Positions 1 through 13,412 of a DNA stretch of 64,000 nucleotides are shown in pieces. Position 1 is the first letter of the stretch. The number at the start of each line of letters is the position of its first letter. Source of the DNA: Embiotoca jacksoni (taxonomy: Eukaryota > Chordata > Actinopteri > Embiotocidae); assembly GCA_022577435.1 (NCBI GenBank), contig JAKOON010000027.1, forward strand, positions 3,122,122 through 3,186,121, in the 5' to 3' direction. The position numbers and the translations under genes were made by a program. The notes under the pieces are model-generated. The model searched no databases. It saw only the letters and a list, made by a program, of their open reading frames with translations, and was not told where the DNA came from.

Positions 1-1018
1 CAGTAAGAGTGAAAGGAAAACTTTTGTTTGGATGCTACTATTCTTATTTTTGGTTTATTTGGCGTATTTTCTCAACGAATCGTTTAATCACTACAATGTA
101 AGAACATGGGGAAAAAAACGGTCTGTAATATTTTGCTGACATCTTTGATTTGTTCTGTTTGTATAACAATCCCCAAAACACTCAATTTACAATCAGGTAA
201 GACAAAAAAAAGTAGCAAATTCTGAAATTCAGGAGCTAGAACCAAGTAATGTTGGGCATTTCTAAATAAAAAAATATCACGTTAATGATTAATCATCATC
301 CAAATTCTTGAAGACTTAAGAAAATTGACATTTGGTCGGACATCAGCTCTGAAGCGAACATGGAGCGAAGAATTCGCTGATCTTAGATGTTTATCTCACT
401 CTTCCACTACTTCACAACATCTTCTTTATCTCTTCAACATCCTGAGTGGATCTTTAATTCATCACGGCACCACAGAGAATCAGATCAGATCCCCCTCAGT
501 GATTACAGACATAGTTCAGTTTAATCTGAAGCAAAGCTCCACAGCCCTGCTAGCGAGTGCTGACATTGTCTACCGTGGTCATCTTCTAGATTTTGGCGAA
601 TTAGAACTCGACACGAAGTAAAGCTGAACATGATGGAAGTTAGTTTTGCAGATGCGAACGACAAATAGCTTCAATTCTTTCTCGATTCTCCTCCAGTCGT
701 CTATTTTTACCTTCTTTTTCTTTTTCTTTTTTTTAAAGATGACTGAGCAAACATATTACCCCTCTCGCCTTGTTCCCCTCCAATCATCTAAATTATTAAC
801 ATTATAAATCAAGGCACATGAATGCATTATTTATTAAGGTCCTTCATATTACCCCATAAAATCGACTGGTCTTCTTGTAGTTTATAACCACATCTGGATT
901 CTCCCTCCTTCTACACGCAGTTTTATAACCTACTTTTTCACGGTTCCATAATTCACTCAAACCAGGTTGGACCCCGACGAAACATCGGCCTGCACGAGCT
1001 CACGGCGATTGGGAGGAG

Positions 1019-1173
1019 CCCCCCCCCCCCCCCCCCCCCCCCCCCCGAGCTTAACCCGTTGACATCTGGGAAAACTGATAACATTCTCCCTCCACATGCA
1101 AACACTTCTTTCAACTGCAAACAAACAGAGCAGCGTATTTGAGGAAAGGATCCCCCCCCCCCCCCCCCCCCCC
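1019..1173. repeat. Two long poly-C tracts
   Basis: An uninterrupted run of 28 C at 1019-1046 and a second of 22 C at 1152-1173 lie about 105 bp apart in otherwise mixed sequence. Runs of this length are unstable and prone to length errors in sequencing. Confidence 0.9.
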
Positions 1174-1801
1174 GTTTTCTTTTATGGGATTTACAGCCAG
1201 CCTGCTTGGAGCTTCGCTTACAATGGCCTCCTTTGTCAAACTCTCATTAAGGGTCTAATGTTATTCCCCCCCACCCCCAGAGTAATAATATGATAATATG
1301 ATAACCGCAGGCATCCCCCGTGTTGTCTTAGGCGATCTGTGTTTGGGTTCAAATACGGCGGAAAAGAGCACGAGAGCATAAAGACCAGTAGCGAGATGCT
1401 AATCTGAGAGGGGCGGAGTCCTGTGAACTTTTGACTTTGCTAAAATTCATATATAATGCATCCTCCTGTGATGTTGGCGCGTCACCGACTTACCGAACAA
1501 TCTCCTCCTCTTCCGTGTAACACGGGATGAGAACCCTCCGGCCGTCGGGTTACGTAAGCTAGTGAGGTCACGTTATATCACAGCCAGTGAATTGTTTTCA
1601 TGTTGACCAGCGGCCCTCTGATAATGCAGTTACATAGGAACATGTTCAATAATTCCACTGATACATGACCTGCTCTTAAATCTACTAAGATCACATGTTG
1701 GCTTCATTTGTCTGGAGAACACTGAACAATGTGTTTGTCTATAAAATGTAGTGGTTTGTCTCAACATAGAGATGCATTGTCTGTTATTTCACTATTTAGA
1801 G

Positions 1802-1803
<2 letters not shown>

Positions 1804-1833
<30 letters not shown>
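1804..1833. repeat. (AT)n microsatellite
   Basis: About 15 uninterrupted AT units in AT-rich intergenic DNA. Confidence 0.9.
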
Positions 1834-1836
<3 letters not shown>

Positions 1837-4800
1837 ATTACCTGACCGGCCGTCTAGCCTATCAGCTGATCAATTGATTGGTCATTTGAGGGAAAACAAA
1901 TAGCTTCTGAAATGTGAGTATTTGCTGGTTTTCTTAGTTGTATGACAGTAAACTCAACATGTCGGTCACACAAACAAGATGTTTCAACATGTTCACTTGG
2001 GCTTTAAGGAATATTGACGGGTCTTTCTCACTATTTTCTGACACGTTATACAGCGAACAATCAATCAGTTATTATCAGCCCTGCAGCCACATGAATTTTT
2101 GTCTCTTCGTAAAACAAAATTTGGGCACTTCTGCTCTGGGGTCTTTTTCCCTTCCAAGTTATAGAGAGGACGAGTGCGAGGTCCTGCTGAATACAGATTC
2201 AAGCAGATAAGAATGTCAAAATTAGACGATTAAAAAAAAAGAAAAAAAGAAAATCTCTGTAGACAAAATAATGTACACAGCAAATGCAGTTCAGTTTTGC
2301 AAGGCAAGTAAAACACGTTGTTTGGGTTTAACTGAAGGTCGGTGACAAAACGAAAGTTGACTAGCTCGTCCCCCACCCTGACATCCACACTAGTTAAACA
2401 TTTCTTGCCTCACTACATACAGCGTAACAAGGAACATCATCATCTACAATGTCACTGTCCAATATGAATTTACTTTCATTCCTACTGGGCTGGATTAAGT
2501 TATTATAGGACAGGCTGAAAAGAAAGAAAAAAAGATTCCTGTTTTACTCCAATTATTTTCAGTGTCAGGTAGGTGAAAGAAAAATGTGACACTTGTCTTT
2601 TTGCTGGGAGGTGTCCCAGATACACTGTCCTCCGCTATGACACGCGAGTACGATCAATTCAGTCCCGACAGCCCACAGCTGTGAGCTGGACTGATATGTG
2701 TCACCTGATCCTGGAAGTAAGATGACGTTTACTACCAGATCCAAAGTATACAAACATTTTAATCCCATTTCTACAGAGAGCTGATTTAATGGCCGTGAAG
2801 TTCACAGAGATGCTCCCATTCGTCCGAATGGAGGATTTAATTCGCTGTGTGATTGAGCTAATGGCTGTGATTAGCAGTCTTTGGGACAGTGTCCATTAGT
2901 TCAGTTCTATCTTTAGAGGCAAGCTGGATGGAGCTGGCGAGACGTATTGAGTCGTGGCTGAAGGGAAGTACATCAACAGGTCGCCTGTGCTGATGATGTC
3001 GCTTCTGATTAAATTGCCACTTAACGTTCAGCAGGACATTAACCGGGTCGTAACCTGAAACTGTTCTACGGGAACTACGAGGCTGTCCGGAGAAATTATA
3101 GCGCAACATGCAGCTCTGTCCGGGCCCTTTCCTTGAGCTGAGATGAACTTCAGTGGCACAATATTAAATATGTAAAGAAATGGATCACTTAATGGTTTGA
3201 CGGGTATGAAAAAGATGTGAATCAAATGCAGTCACCTGAAATTCATTTCTTTTTCTTAACTTGTCAGCTAACTGGAGTACGAAATGTTAAACCGACGTCG
3301 GGAAGAAAAATAAGAAAACATTTTGTTGCAAAATTGTGTAAAATGTCCTGACGATGGTCAACAAATGCAGCACATAGCTCAGCACTTTTTAATTTAAAAT
3401 CAATTCCCGACTATACATAGAGCTTGTGCAATATCTACATTATGTCTTATTGCATTTTTCATTTAAATCAACGCCCGACTAGAGCCACGTTTACGAAGTG
3501 GCAAAAACTTGAGTAATTTCCATACATTTTCTTTCGGGTGAGCACCACCACACATTTTTCCAAACTGCAGAACATTAAACTGACTTCTGTCTCATCTCAT
3601 AAATATTAATTTGGGACAATGCCACCTGATCTGAACAATATTGTAGTGCATTAAGGAAAATAATGTACATCCTCCCGTGAAAGCTGATTTACCTTTGTAG
3701 TGGTTTTGCTTTTCTGGGCTTCTCCTGCACTCTCGGGGGCCCTTACTGCTGTCCTTCTGCATGTATGTGTGTTTATAACCTTGACAGAGAAAGCTAAGCT
3801 TCACTGAGTGCCTGCAAGCACTGTGCTATCTTTAGCTTTTGTTGAAGCTTTTACCACTGGCCTCCGCCTCCCACTTTTCCTCCTCCTCCTCCCACTCCCC
3901 CTCAACCCACTCACTGTTGGCTGAACATGCAAACTTATGCATGCTTGCACACAACCATCAAACTCATGCGCGCACAGTGTATGCACGCTGCCTAACTGTT
4001 ACCGGGCAGATTAGAGGAAGCAACCTACTTCTGGGATAAAAAAAAAAACATGAAAGTGATGTTTGTTTCTTAGAGCAGAGCAAAGACCAACTCTTGTTCC
4101 CCGAGCGGCCCCGATTCCTGCCTGAAGGCGAGTTGTAAGCCAGGAGGGCCTCGCAGGATTCACACTCGCATTCCTGTTTGCCCAAAATCTATTACATTCA
4201 GTCAGTAGTACACTCGCACACTACTGAGTAAATTATTAATAAATGAATTTGCCCACAACCAAACTGTGCTGGCAACAATCATCATTCATCAGAGTGCAAT
4301 TCTCCAGCGCCTCAGTTTTTCCCCATTCATCTCTATTAAGCTATATTTTTACTAATGTTGTGGAATGCATTCTGATTGCCGAGGCCTATTTCCAAATTTT
4401 AAATGAGCCGTTCGCATGCCGCACGTAGACGCTGCCGCAGAGCTCGTACAATTTGTAGTATTTTCGACTGTTTTCGTAAGGAAGCCGAGGTCCTCTGATT
4501 TCACCGTAATCGTGCCTGAAGTAGCTCCTTCAAGAGGATTAACGAACAATGCAGTCTATTTTGTCTCCATTGAAAAAAAGCCACAAATAGCTCGGTCAGT
4601 CACCGAGTGTTAATGACATTAATTGCTGCCATATTGAAGGAACAGCGAAGCAGTCATGCTTCAGGTGATGTTGCCAAACTAATCCATTCTTCAGACCGAG
4701 GGACCAGTTCCCATGAGGCTTAGCTGTTTGTAAACATGCATAATCTCTCTCTGTTGGTACTTTTCCATATGATGGGAACTATTTTGTTAAGACAGATGAA

Positions 4801-5199
4801 AGGAACATAAGTATTATAACTATTTAGTTTAAGATCATTTTCATTTCGATGTCAAAGTAGTAGTAATGTACATTTTTAGGTTTCCCTCGCAGCTTTGTTC
4901 AAAAACGGTTCCAGGAAACAAACTGAAACGAGGAAAACAATACAGTAAAGTGTAAGAAGTTAAGATATCTGCAGTAAACATAACCTCTTTAAATCCGATT
5001 CGATGTTTGTCAGAGAGCTGCGTGTTTACACCGATTTCATGACGTTTAAATTCACTTTAAATGGGTCAATTAAAGCAGTTATAAAGTAGAACGACACACA
5101 TTTGGTATCACGGAAATGTTTTTCCTTTCCATGAAGTAATCGGAGAATATATCCTTCCACACGTATTGATTGCTGACATCACTCTTTGGGAAGCACACT

Positions 5200-5380
5200 T
5201 GCTTTCTTGCTAAAGAGTTACACGAGAAGGTTGATAGCACTGACGGTCAGAGGGTTAGCTTAGCTTAGCACAAAGACAGGAAGTAGGACAAAACAGCCAG
5301 CTTTGCTCCGTCCACTAGCCTGTTTTGAGTTCATATGATTAAACAAATGAGATATTATGTGTTAATTAGTGAGTTTTCGA
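5200..5380 (+). repeat. Dispersed repeat family A, copy 1
   Basis: A degenerate interspersed repeat with the core TTAGCTTAGCTTAGCACAAAG near 5255. It is preceded by a segment resembling 'gagttacacgagaaggttga' and followed by a piece reading GTTAATTAGTGAG near 5361. The same core recurs near 8961 and 26126. I recognise it as a sequence common in percomorph intergenic DNA, but I cannot assign a transposon class. Confidence 0.6.
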
Positions 5381-7489
5381 TGCACTGTTAAGCAGATCCA
5401 ACAGGCTGATATAAAAAAAAAAGCAGCGTTATTTAGCACTTAACAAGAAAGCGAATAAACATATATTTGAAAAATGTAGACTTATTAGTGCCAACGATAA
5501 ATACATAAAACAACTTTTAAAAAAAAGCCTTTTTCTACCGCGTTGTGCTTTCTACATTGAATTTTGTGCAGTGTACTCTTACGTCATTTTACTTGTGATA
5601 TAATTGGTTTAATGCATACAGTATGTGATGGGTGAAAGGCGTGCAACACAAACACTTTGAGGATGAGGAGATTGCAGCCGTGTTGCTCACAACTGTCAAA
5701 AGCCTTTTTTTTTCCTGTTGTCATCTGTCGTTACGCGTCTGAAGTGTTTTCGAGCTTGTAGTTTGCGTTAGATTGTATCAGACTTGTTTACCCCCGAGCC
5801 GAGCAAAGTAAACAAATAAACACTTCGTGCATCGGGGTTAATTAAACGTGGAAATACTGTATAGATAATATGTATATATAGTTATCTGAAGGGAAAAAAT
5901 AAGAGACAAAATGGAGAGATAATCATTCGTAGGACGATTTAAGAGATATTTTTCTGAATGTGAAGAAATTAAACTTGTATTTGCTTGTCATCTGCTGAAC
6001 AAGTACATCTCTCTTTACCCGGGAACTATTCATGCATTTTTTTTTTTTTTTTTTTTAAAGTTCTGCTCAATCACATCCGTGTAACACTATCTAATAAAAG
6101 TAATTTTACACCACAGACTGAGAGTTATTGGTGTCGGTGTACACCTGTGTTTGTGTCCTCTTCCCTCCCCACCTCCTCTCACTCTCCCTCCTCTGCATTG
6201 CAGAGTCTGACACTGTCGAGGGAGCATATGCAGCGCGTGGCATCTCTGGCCTCTGCCTGTCATCCACCCTCGCCTGTGCACAGACCACCAGGCAACAACG
6301 CCCGGGAAACACGACACTTCGCTCTGCCGTTCACCTCCCGAGCTGTTGTCCCCCGTGACACACTCCGAGCTGCTCGCTGATGCAGATGAGAGAAAGTATT
6401 GCTTTTTCAGCCCCTTCTTTGCTTCTGGGAACAAAACATCAAATTTTGGTATGTGACACCGCTCATGTGGTTCTCGGTGTAAACCCGAGTGAAATAATTA
6501 CACTCATTCTCCTCCTTCTTGGCAAATATTAAGATATCTAGAGGTGTTTTTTTTTTTTTTTCCTGCTAACCTCCTAGTGCTTTTTTTTCTTTTCTTTTTT
6601 TTAAACCAAGCTGCCACGCTGTGAATCCCAGTGTGTGTGTGTGCCCTTTTATACATATAAAACACAGCTGGTGAATAATAAATGGAATCGCAAATTGTGG
6701 TCTCCACTGCCTTGATAGAAACTATATCCAAGTGAAAGCAAGTGCCACGCTGTTGTCTCAAACCCTCTGCACTTCCCTAAAATTGCAGAGTGCCCTTGCC
6801 AGACTGACGTGGTATTTAGTCGCATTCAGCTGCAGCCTGAGGCTTTTTCTTTTTTCTTTCTTTTTTTTTTTTTTTAGAAATGCAGCACTCTCTCCAAGTT
6901 CCCATTCACGTTTAATAAGTTTCTAATGAAAGAAGGGCCTGCGGAAGCTGTTTAAGTCAATCTCCGCTGCACAGTTACAGATCATTGGATGCTCCATTTG
7001 GGATGATTTAAATGTGTGCCATGGGACAAATTTCAAAAAGCATTCACACAATGGCTTCCCATTTACTTTTCTCCTATTATAGTAATGGAGGCAGGGGTGT
7101 TTCAGGCGACAGACAAAGGGAAGCACAATGGTTGTGTCCCCCCCCACCTCCTCCTATCCTTGGGAAATGGCAGGATGGTTTCAAGTGCTCTCCGTGGTCT
7201 CATTGTTAAATAAATAAATAAAGCTGCATGCTTAATTAAAAAAAACTGGTGCCAACTCTCTGTATTTCATCACATTGCACCATGCAGGAAAAAGTGACAA
7301 CTAGGGGGAAAACGGATAATGAAGGACAATGCAAAACTTTTGAGTTTCTTTCCCGTTCTTTTGTCAACAACGTGCTGCTCACATTGATAAGGAAAGGTGG
7401 GAAAACGCAGAGGTTTGTTTGAGCTCTCAGGACGTAGTCTGTCCTTTGCTTACTTACTGTGTTGCATACTTACAGAAATAGATTGGGCG

Positions 7490-7560
7490 TCCACGCGGTC
7501 TGGCGGTCCGAGAAACTGAATCTGTAATTACAGTGTCCCTGGTTTGATCCCAGCACAGTC
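7490..7560 (+). repeat. tRNA-like segment, possible SINE head
   Basis: A GGTTTGATCCC block at 7541-7551 differs by one base from the RNA polymerase III B-box. An A-box-like TGGCGGTCCGAG lies about 40 bp upstream at 7501-7512. I could not fold a full cloverleaf, so this reads as a decayed tRNA or tRNA-derived SINE head, not a functional tRNA. Confidence 0.35.
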
Positions 7561-8919
7561 ATCCTCCTCGTTCTCTCTCCGTCTTCTTCTTCTGTCAAAT
7601 GAAAGCAAGATGTTTGTTATTTTACTTAATATATATGTAGCTCTGGCAGAAAACCACGTTTGAACAGGGCCTGCAGTGATTCCTTTTAGATGTAAAAGTG
7701 GGAAATCACTAATAATGGCACAAATAGAGAAAGCAGCATGCATTTCTTTGCAATGGTCATCTGCAAGTGCTCGATCAGGGGAGAATTGTTTGGTTTCTCT
7801 GTTTCTCTCTGGTTTTATAGTAATAATTGTTCAAATATAGAAAAGAGAGCTTATCACATGACAGAATAGCATGAAAAACAACAAATAAAACATCACAGAA
7901 TCCTCAGATTTGAAGAGCTAGCACTGAAAAACATTAGTATTTAATCATTTATCAAAATACTATAATTAGTAGTTAGTTCAGAAATGAGTTGACGAGCATT
8001 TCAGCACCAGAATGATATTGAGAATACTTAGCAAGTCCCAACCAGCGCTTTTTTTTTTTTTTTTTTTTTTTTTTAGTGGTCTTTAATGCTAAAAGCAATA
8101 AGCACACTCAAAATTAAAGTTTTTCCAAAAGCTAACCATTTTGGTCAAAACTCCCTTTTTTTTTTAACTGCCTCCATGTTGGAAGCTGCTGCAGAGATTT
8201 CTTGTGGTGCAGCCAGTGGGACAAAAGTGGACATGCTCAGTTAGCGCTGAGTTTTGACACTGCAGCAAAGTCTGCTGCTGGTTTGGAGAACAAAAACAAA
8301 TGGAGAAAAAAGAAAATGACTGACAAATGTACTTTCTTTTTGTCAGATTAAAATGATCCTATTTCTCCTGCTGTGACTCTTTCACACAGATTTTTTTTTT
8401 ATTTTTATTTTTTTATCCATTTGACAGGACATGAGGGTGTGCAGACATGCAGGGTTGCTACCATCCATTAGCGCCCTTGTCTAGACGGGACTTAAGGCCG
8501 TTCTGTGACCCGCTGGTCTCGTTTCCACCGGTGATCCCCGGCAACACGCCGAGTTTTAGGCATTTTTTTCCAAGCAGGATTAAAAAAAACCAACGCTGGA
8601 GGACTTCGTGTGGGTCACCTATAAACGTTCGGGGTTTCAGTAGACGTGTGATTAAACGAGCAGCTCTGGACGCTTCAAGTCCGGCAACGTTACGCAAGAC
8701 GAGAGAGCCGAGCGAAGGTCTCTATTATTCAGCGTTGTTATCATCTTCGGGGTTTTTTTTCTCGACGTCGCAGAGAAAACGGTGAAATGTACCCGACACG
8801 AATGTTCAGCGCTTCATTCTGTCAGCAGGATAAAGAGAACGGCATCTATTCCGTTTACAATTTGGACACGAGCCACAAAACCGACGGAGATATTAAAAGG
8901 AAAAGTTGAATATTCAGGT

Positions 8920-9060
8920 AAATGTGCGAAGTGCTAAATACGAAGCTAGAGTTTAAGGATTAACTTAGCTTAGCATAAAGACAGAAAACAGGGAGACACG
9001 GCAAAAAAAGCCGAATTAACAAGTTATGTCTGTTTCCTCGTTTCACATTTACCAAAAAGC
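8920..9060 (+). repeat. Dispersed repeat family A, copy 2
   Basis: It carries the family core TAACTTAGCTTAGCATAAAG at about 8961, preceded by a 'gctaaatacgaagctag' segment and followed by GAATTAACAAGTTATG. It appears internally shortened compared with copy 1. Confidence 0.6.
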
Positions 9061-12000
9061 TGGGACCCACGAGACACTCAGCCTTTTTTTTTTTTTTCTC
9101 TTTGTAAAATCGACAAAATTGTTGGTTTTATACTTTTTGGCGCTGGTTAAACTACCAAGCTACGATGTGAATCATCACAGCTGTTGTGTTGGGACGAGGA
9201 TCCTCCCGCTGACCTCTACGGCCCGGCCTTTTATCATGTAGTTTGGAGCGGTGGCTTGACAACTTGAGACCCAAAAAAAACAGTGAAATCTTTGATGGAA
9301 CAACAACAAAAATAAATAAATAAATAACCCAAGGAAAGGAAAATGCTCTGACGGGCTGGTGAAATACCGCAGCACGAACAAAAAGGCCACTATGAGAGCC
9401 TCATTTGGGAGCCCAAGCCCCAAATACCAGATCTGATCCGCATGGGTTCCCCCAAGGTTCCTGGGTTCTTCTCTCCACAATACAGTTTTCAGTCACATGG
9501 CGAGATGGTCCCTCAACTGGAGGTTAATTGGGTCGTTTTGGAGTCCGATTCCCGACAATATTGGCTGGGTGGAGGGCTTTCCAACCATCTGAACCGATGG
9601 TCTGCCGATACGATCCAGCAGTGCGAGAGGAGCTACCGACTGGATTGAAGTCTCCTCGATTTGAAATCATAAAACTGACAAACACGTTAAGATATTTGCA
9701 GCTTGAAATCACGCTTCGTGCCAAAAAGCGAAAGCCGAGCGGTGCGAGCCTGTTAAAAACTCCATCGCACCCGTTTACATGCCGTGGGTCCACAGCTGTT
9801 TTTATCTGGATCAAATAGTCGCAACGTGCAAATGCACCGAGCTTTGTTGTCATTGGAGTCATTTGACTTCCAGTTACAAGGTAGGAGATGGAATCACTTT
9901 TCGGCAGGTGCATAAAATGCATTTCACGGGTGTGTACTTCCCCTTTAAATGTATTTCAGCTGGTAAAAATAAAAAAAAAATAAAAAAAATGACTGGCAGG
10001 GCTGTAATCTTTGAAATACAACCATCGTGGATAATATCCAGTCATTATGAGGCATAAATAACCTTTAAGTGGCAAGGTGGATGCTGCGATCACTCTTTGG
10101 CAAGTTGAAAACGGCCTGTAATGGGTTGTAGTCTTATTGCCACTTTAAAGACTTTAAATATAGAAAAAAAAAAAAAAATTTAAAAAGAGGCTGCAGCAGA
10201 GTGATAATTGCAAAATTGCCACATCATATCTTTAAAATAAATATAACTCATAATATAAGACAACATCTCCATAAGGTCAGAGAAGGTCAGAGAAGGTATA
10301 AATAGTCAGTTCACCTCCACCTGTGGGCCAATATCAGTGACGTCAGCCCGCCTGCGCGAGCCCCGTTTGAGACTAACAATCAAAAACTTGGATTTCAACT
10401 CACCTCATGCTTCAAAAACAGAACATCACATACTGATTCCGTCTTCTTATCCAAGGCTTCATCCACAAAACAAGGCGAACACACACAAACAAGGTGCAAA
10501 CATTTGAAGCTGCCGCGGCACCCTCCATGTTTGTTTTGGCCTGAAGTCACGTTTAATCTCGCGAGTTTCTGTGAGATCTCAAGTGGAATTGCCTGCCTTA
10601 AATAGCCTAGCTGCATGTACAGAAACTGCATTTGAATCATTTATATTTAAATTATGAATTGCAAAACTAGAATAATTGCTTTAAAAAAAAGTTATTTGAT
10701 TAGCATAATTTAAAATTGAATTTTTAGTTTGAAACTGAATTTCAATAAACTAAATACCGCAAGGAAGTTTGAACATTTATGTGGCAATGGAAGAAGCTCG
10801 ATCTGTTGATGAGGACCACGATACACGTGTTGAACATCAAAGTGAACCTGGAGTTGAAATTCTGTTTCCGACATTAATAATGAATCGTGAAGCTCAGAGT
10901 GATGCAATCCAAGGATGGGAGGTTATATTTTCTCCCAGTCTGAAATGCAGACAGATTTAGTTTTTGGGCAAAAATCTCTGAAATGTTTTACTTGGAGAAA
11001 GAAAAAAAAAAACACTCCTGTCCTCCTTTCATTAAGAGGGAATAAAAGAGCAGAGAGAGGCTAGGACCAGATATGCATGACCTGCATCAAGGGCAGGGGT
11101 CCCACACACTTGATGGAGCTGGGATCTTGATCTCCCAGGCAGGACGTAGTGTCAACAAAAGCCACGTGTGGCGAGAGGCAGCCATTACCTCAAAGAAACA
11201 GTGTGTGGTTGCTGTGGACCGTGTCATCTTTTCTTCAGACACAGCTGTGGTTCACAGGGTTTACTCCTGAATATTAGTTAGATCAGACGTTATGCATCTC
11301 ATTTCTTTTCTATATTTTTGAATGTTCCTTTACATCTGTTTTTATGTCAAACACTGCATGTAATTCTCTTGCCAACATACACCTGCTGAGGCCATTAGCA
11401 ACGATGTAAGAGCGCTGACAGTGAACTGAAACAGTAAAGTAAACCATAGCAGGTTTAAATATATTCTACTGTATTCAGACAGACTCCTGTTCGTCGTATA
11501 TTTTAACAGCTGGAACTGCTCAGCATTCGGCTACACTGACTCATACTTAGGATCTCCAAGTACGTCTCTTACAGAGGCAATTATTCACGTCTCTTCAGTC
11601 ACATTAAATCATCCTATTACGTTCTATCAAACCACATAATTCCCGCGTCAGCACATTCCCAGATGCATCCACTGCCAGGGTGACACAAATAAGCGTCTCT
11701 GATCTCGTCACAGCAGTTCGTTCCACACCGGTCTGGGTCGCAGCTCGGAGGCCCGTCTGCTTGTAAAGGGCAAGGAACAGTCGGGATTAACGAGAGCTCG
11801 GGTGTTTAGTGGCCACTGGGTGCGGTTCATGTACACCCCGGCGAGCTGGCGAGCGCGCCAGATGGGTTTCTGGGTAATCCGAGTGTAGGATCAGGGTTGG
11901 CAGTGTGGGAGTCGCAGAGTAAATACTGGATTAACTGCTGCCACATTAAGATAAAAGAAAATAAAACCTTGCAGACATGCAAACAAGGTACACAACTTCC

Positions 12001-13358
12001 AAATGAGTGAGTAGCAACCAAATCTGTGTAATTGTAATCCAAAACACAACAGTAAGTGCTTTAAGATGGCAGCGTTATGCAACAAGTCATAAACCCTGTG
12101 CATGGAGACAACACAAGAAGAGCGATTAAATCTTGACCCTTTAACACTCTGTGTGGAAGCATTAAATCATCCATGAGGTCATATTTATATAGCTGGACAA
12201 GTTATGGAAAAGTTTGTCCTTAAAGTTTAAATCACAGTAAATATGTGGCTCATTATTTCCTCGTGGCTCCCCTGAGCAACACATGATTATTGAATCCGAG
12301 TCTCCTGGGAAATAAAAGTATTTAGAGGTTTAATTAAATGATCCCTAACACCTGATGTGATGTTGCCTTTTTCACAATAAAATGCTTTAGCCGATGGCAG
12401 AGAATGAATAAAGGAGATGACTGGATCCAAATGTTTCTTTACAGGCTCAGCTCAGAGACAAAGGCGATTTGACACGAACACAGCAGCTCCTCCCACTGAG
12501 ACGTTGTCTTTTTACAAGCAAGAAATACAGCCTTTGGTGTTCATTGCTTCCTTATTTATAGCCCCGGGCGTAAAAGGACTTCAAGGTTCAGTTTCCTTTT
12601 GAAATGACTTCTCATCCGCTCAGTCCTACTACGTCCTCGACTCTAAACGGAGGCCAAGTGGCAGCTTTACGACCTTTCAGGAATAAAAGCCACTAATCCG
12701 GCCCTCCCACAAACAGCGTCCCTTTTCAACCCTTCTGAAGACCTTCACTCTGCGGCGCGTCTCGTACAAACAAGCAGCTCTCCTCTACACCAACGCGCCC
12801 CTTCTAACACAGGAATGTCAACAAGGTTGACTTCCTGGAAGAGGGCTCTACGGTGGCCTGAAATGTGAGGTATTTTCGTAGTTATTGACATTGAAAGCAG
12901 GAAATACAGAACAAAGGAGACTGAACGAGCAAACAAACAAAAAAAACCCAAAAAAGAGGTAATCCACGACTTATCAAGCAGAGACAGAGACAAGGAGATA
13001 AAGAAGTGGGGAACAAAAGATTGAAGAAGACAGACAGCACGAGGAGGTGATCTCGGGATTACAGTATTGATCAGAGTTTCTTTTTCTAATCTCCCTGCCC
13101 CCTCAGTAACCTCAGCTGGATTGGACATCCAGCCACAGAAAGCAATTTGACCCCCACCGCCGCCCTCTCAGGTCACCCTTTAGTGACTGCTGACTTTGGG
13201 TTGCCGTGGCGACGGAAAATTACATTCAGGGCCCGGTTGAACATGTTAAGAAGGTTGGATTTGTGCCCAGCTTCCTGCTGCTTTTCATCATAGGGGCTAT
13301 AAAGAGACAGCAGCAGAGCATTATTGTTCTGTTGTGATTTATGTGGATTTTGTTTTGT

Positions 13359-13362
<4 letters not shown>

Positions 13363-13390
<28 letters not shown>

Positions 13391-13412
13391 GAGGGGTTGG
13401 GGGTTAGGGAGG
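13363..13412 (+). repeat. (TG)n array followed by a G-run cluster
   Basis: A (TG)n array at 13363-13390 is followed directly by four runs of at least three G with short loops (GGGG TT GGGGG TTA GGG A GGGGGG), a G-quadruplex-type pattern on the plus strand. Confidence 0.85.

Noticed and set aside
1019..1173. Poly-C tracts as a biological signal
   Set aside because: Long homopolymers are common in fish genomes and subject to sequencing-length error. Nothing nearby suggests a function.
5985..6434. Overlapping frames of up to 131 codons on both strands
   Set aside because: They cross poly-T and TG-rich sequence, have no splice context or domain, and have matching open frames on the opposite strand, which indicates local composition.
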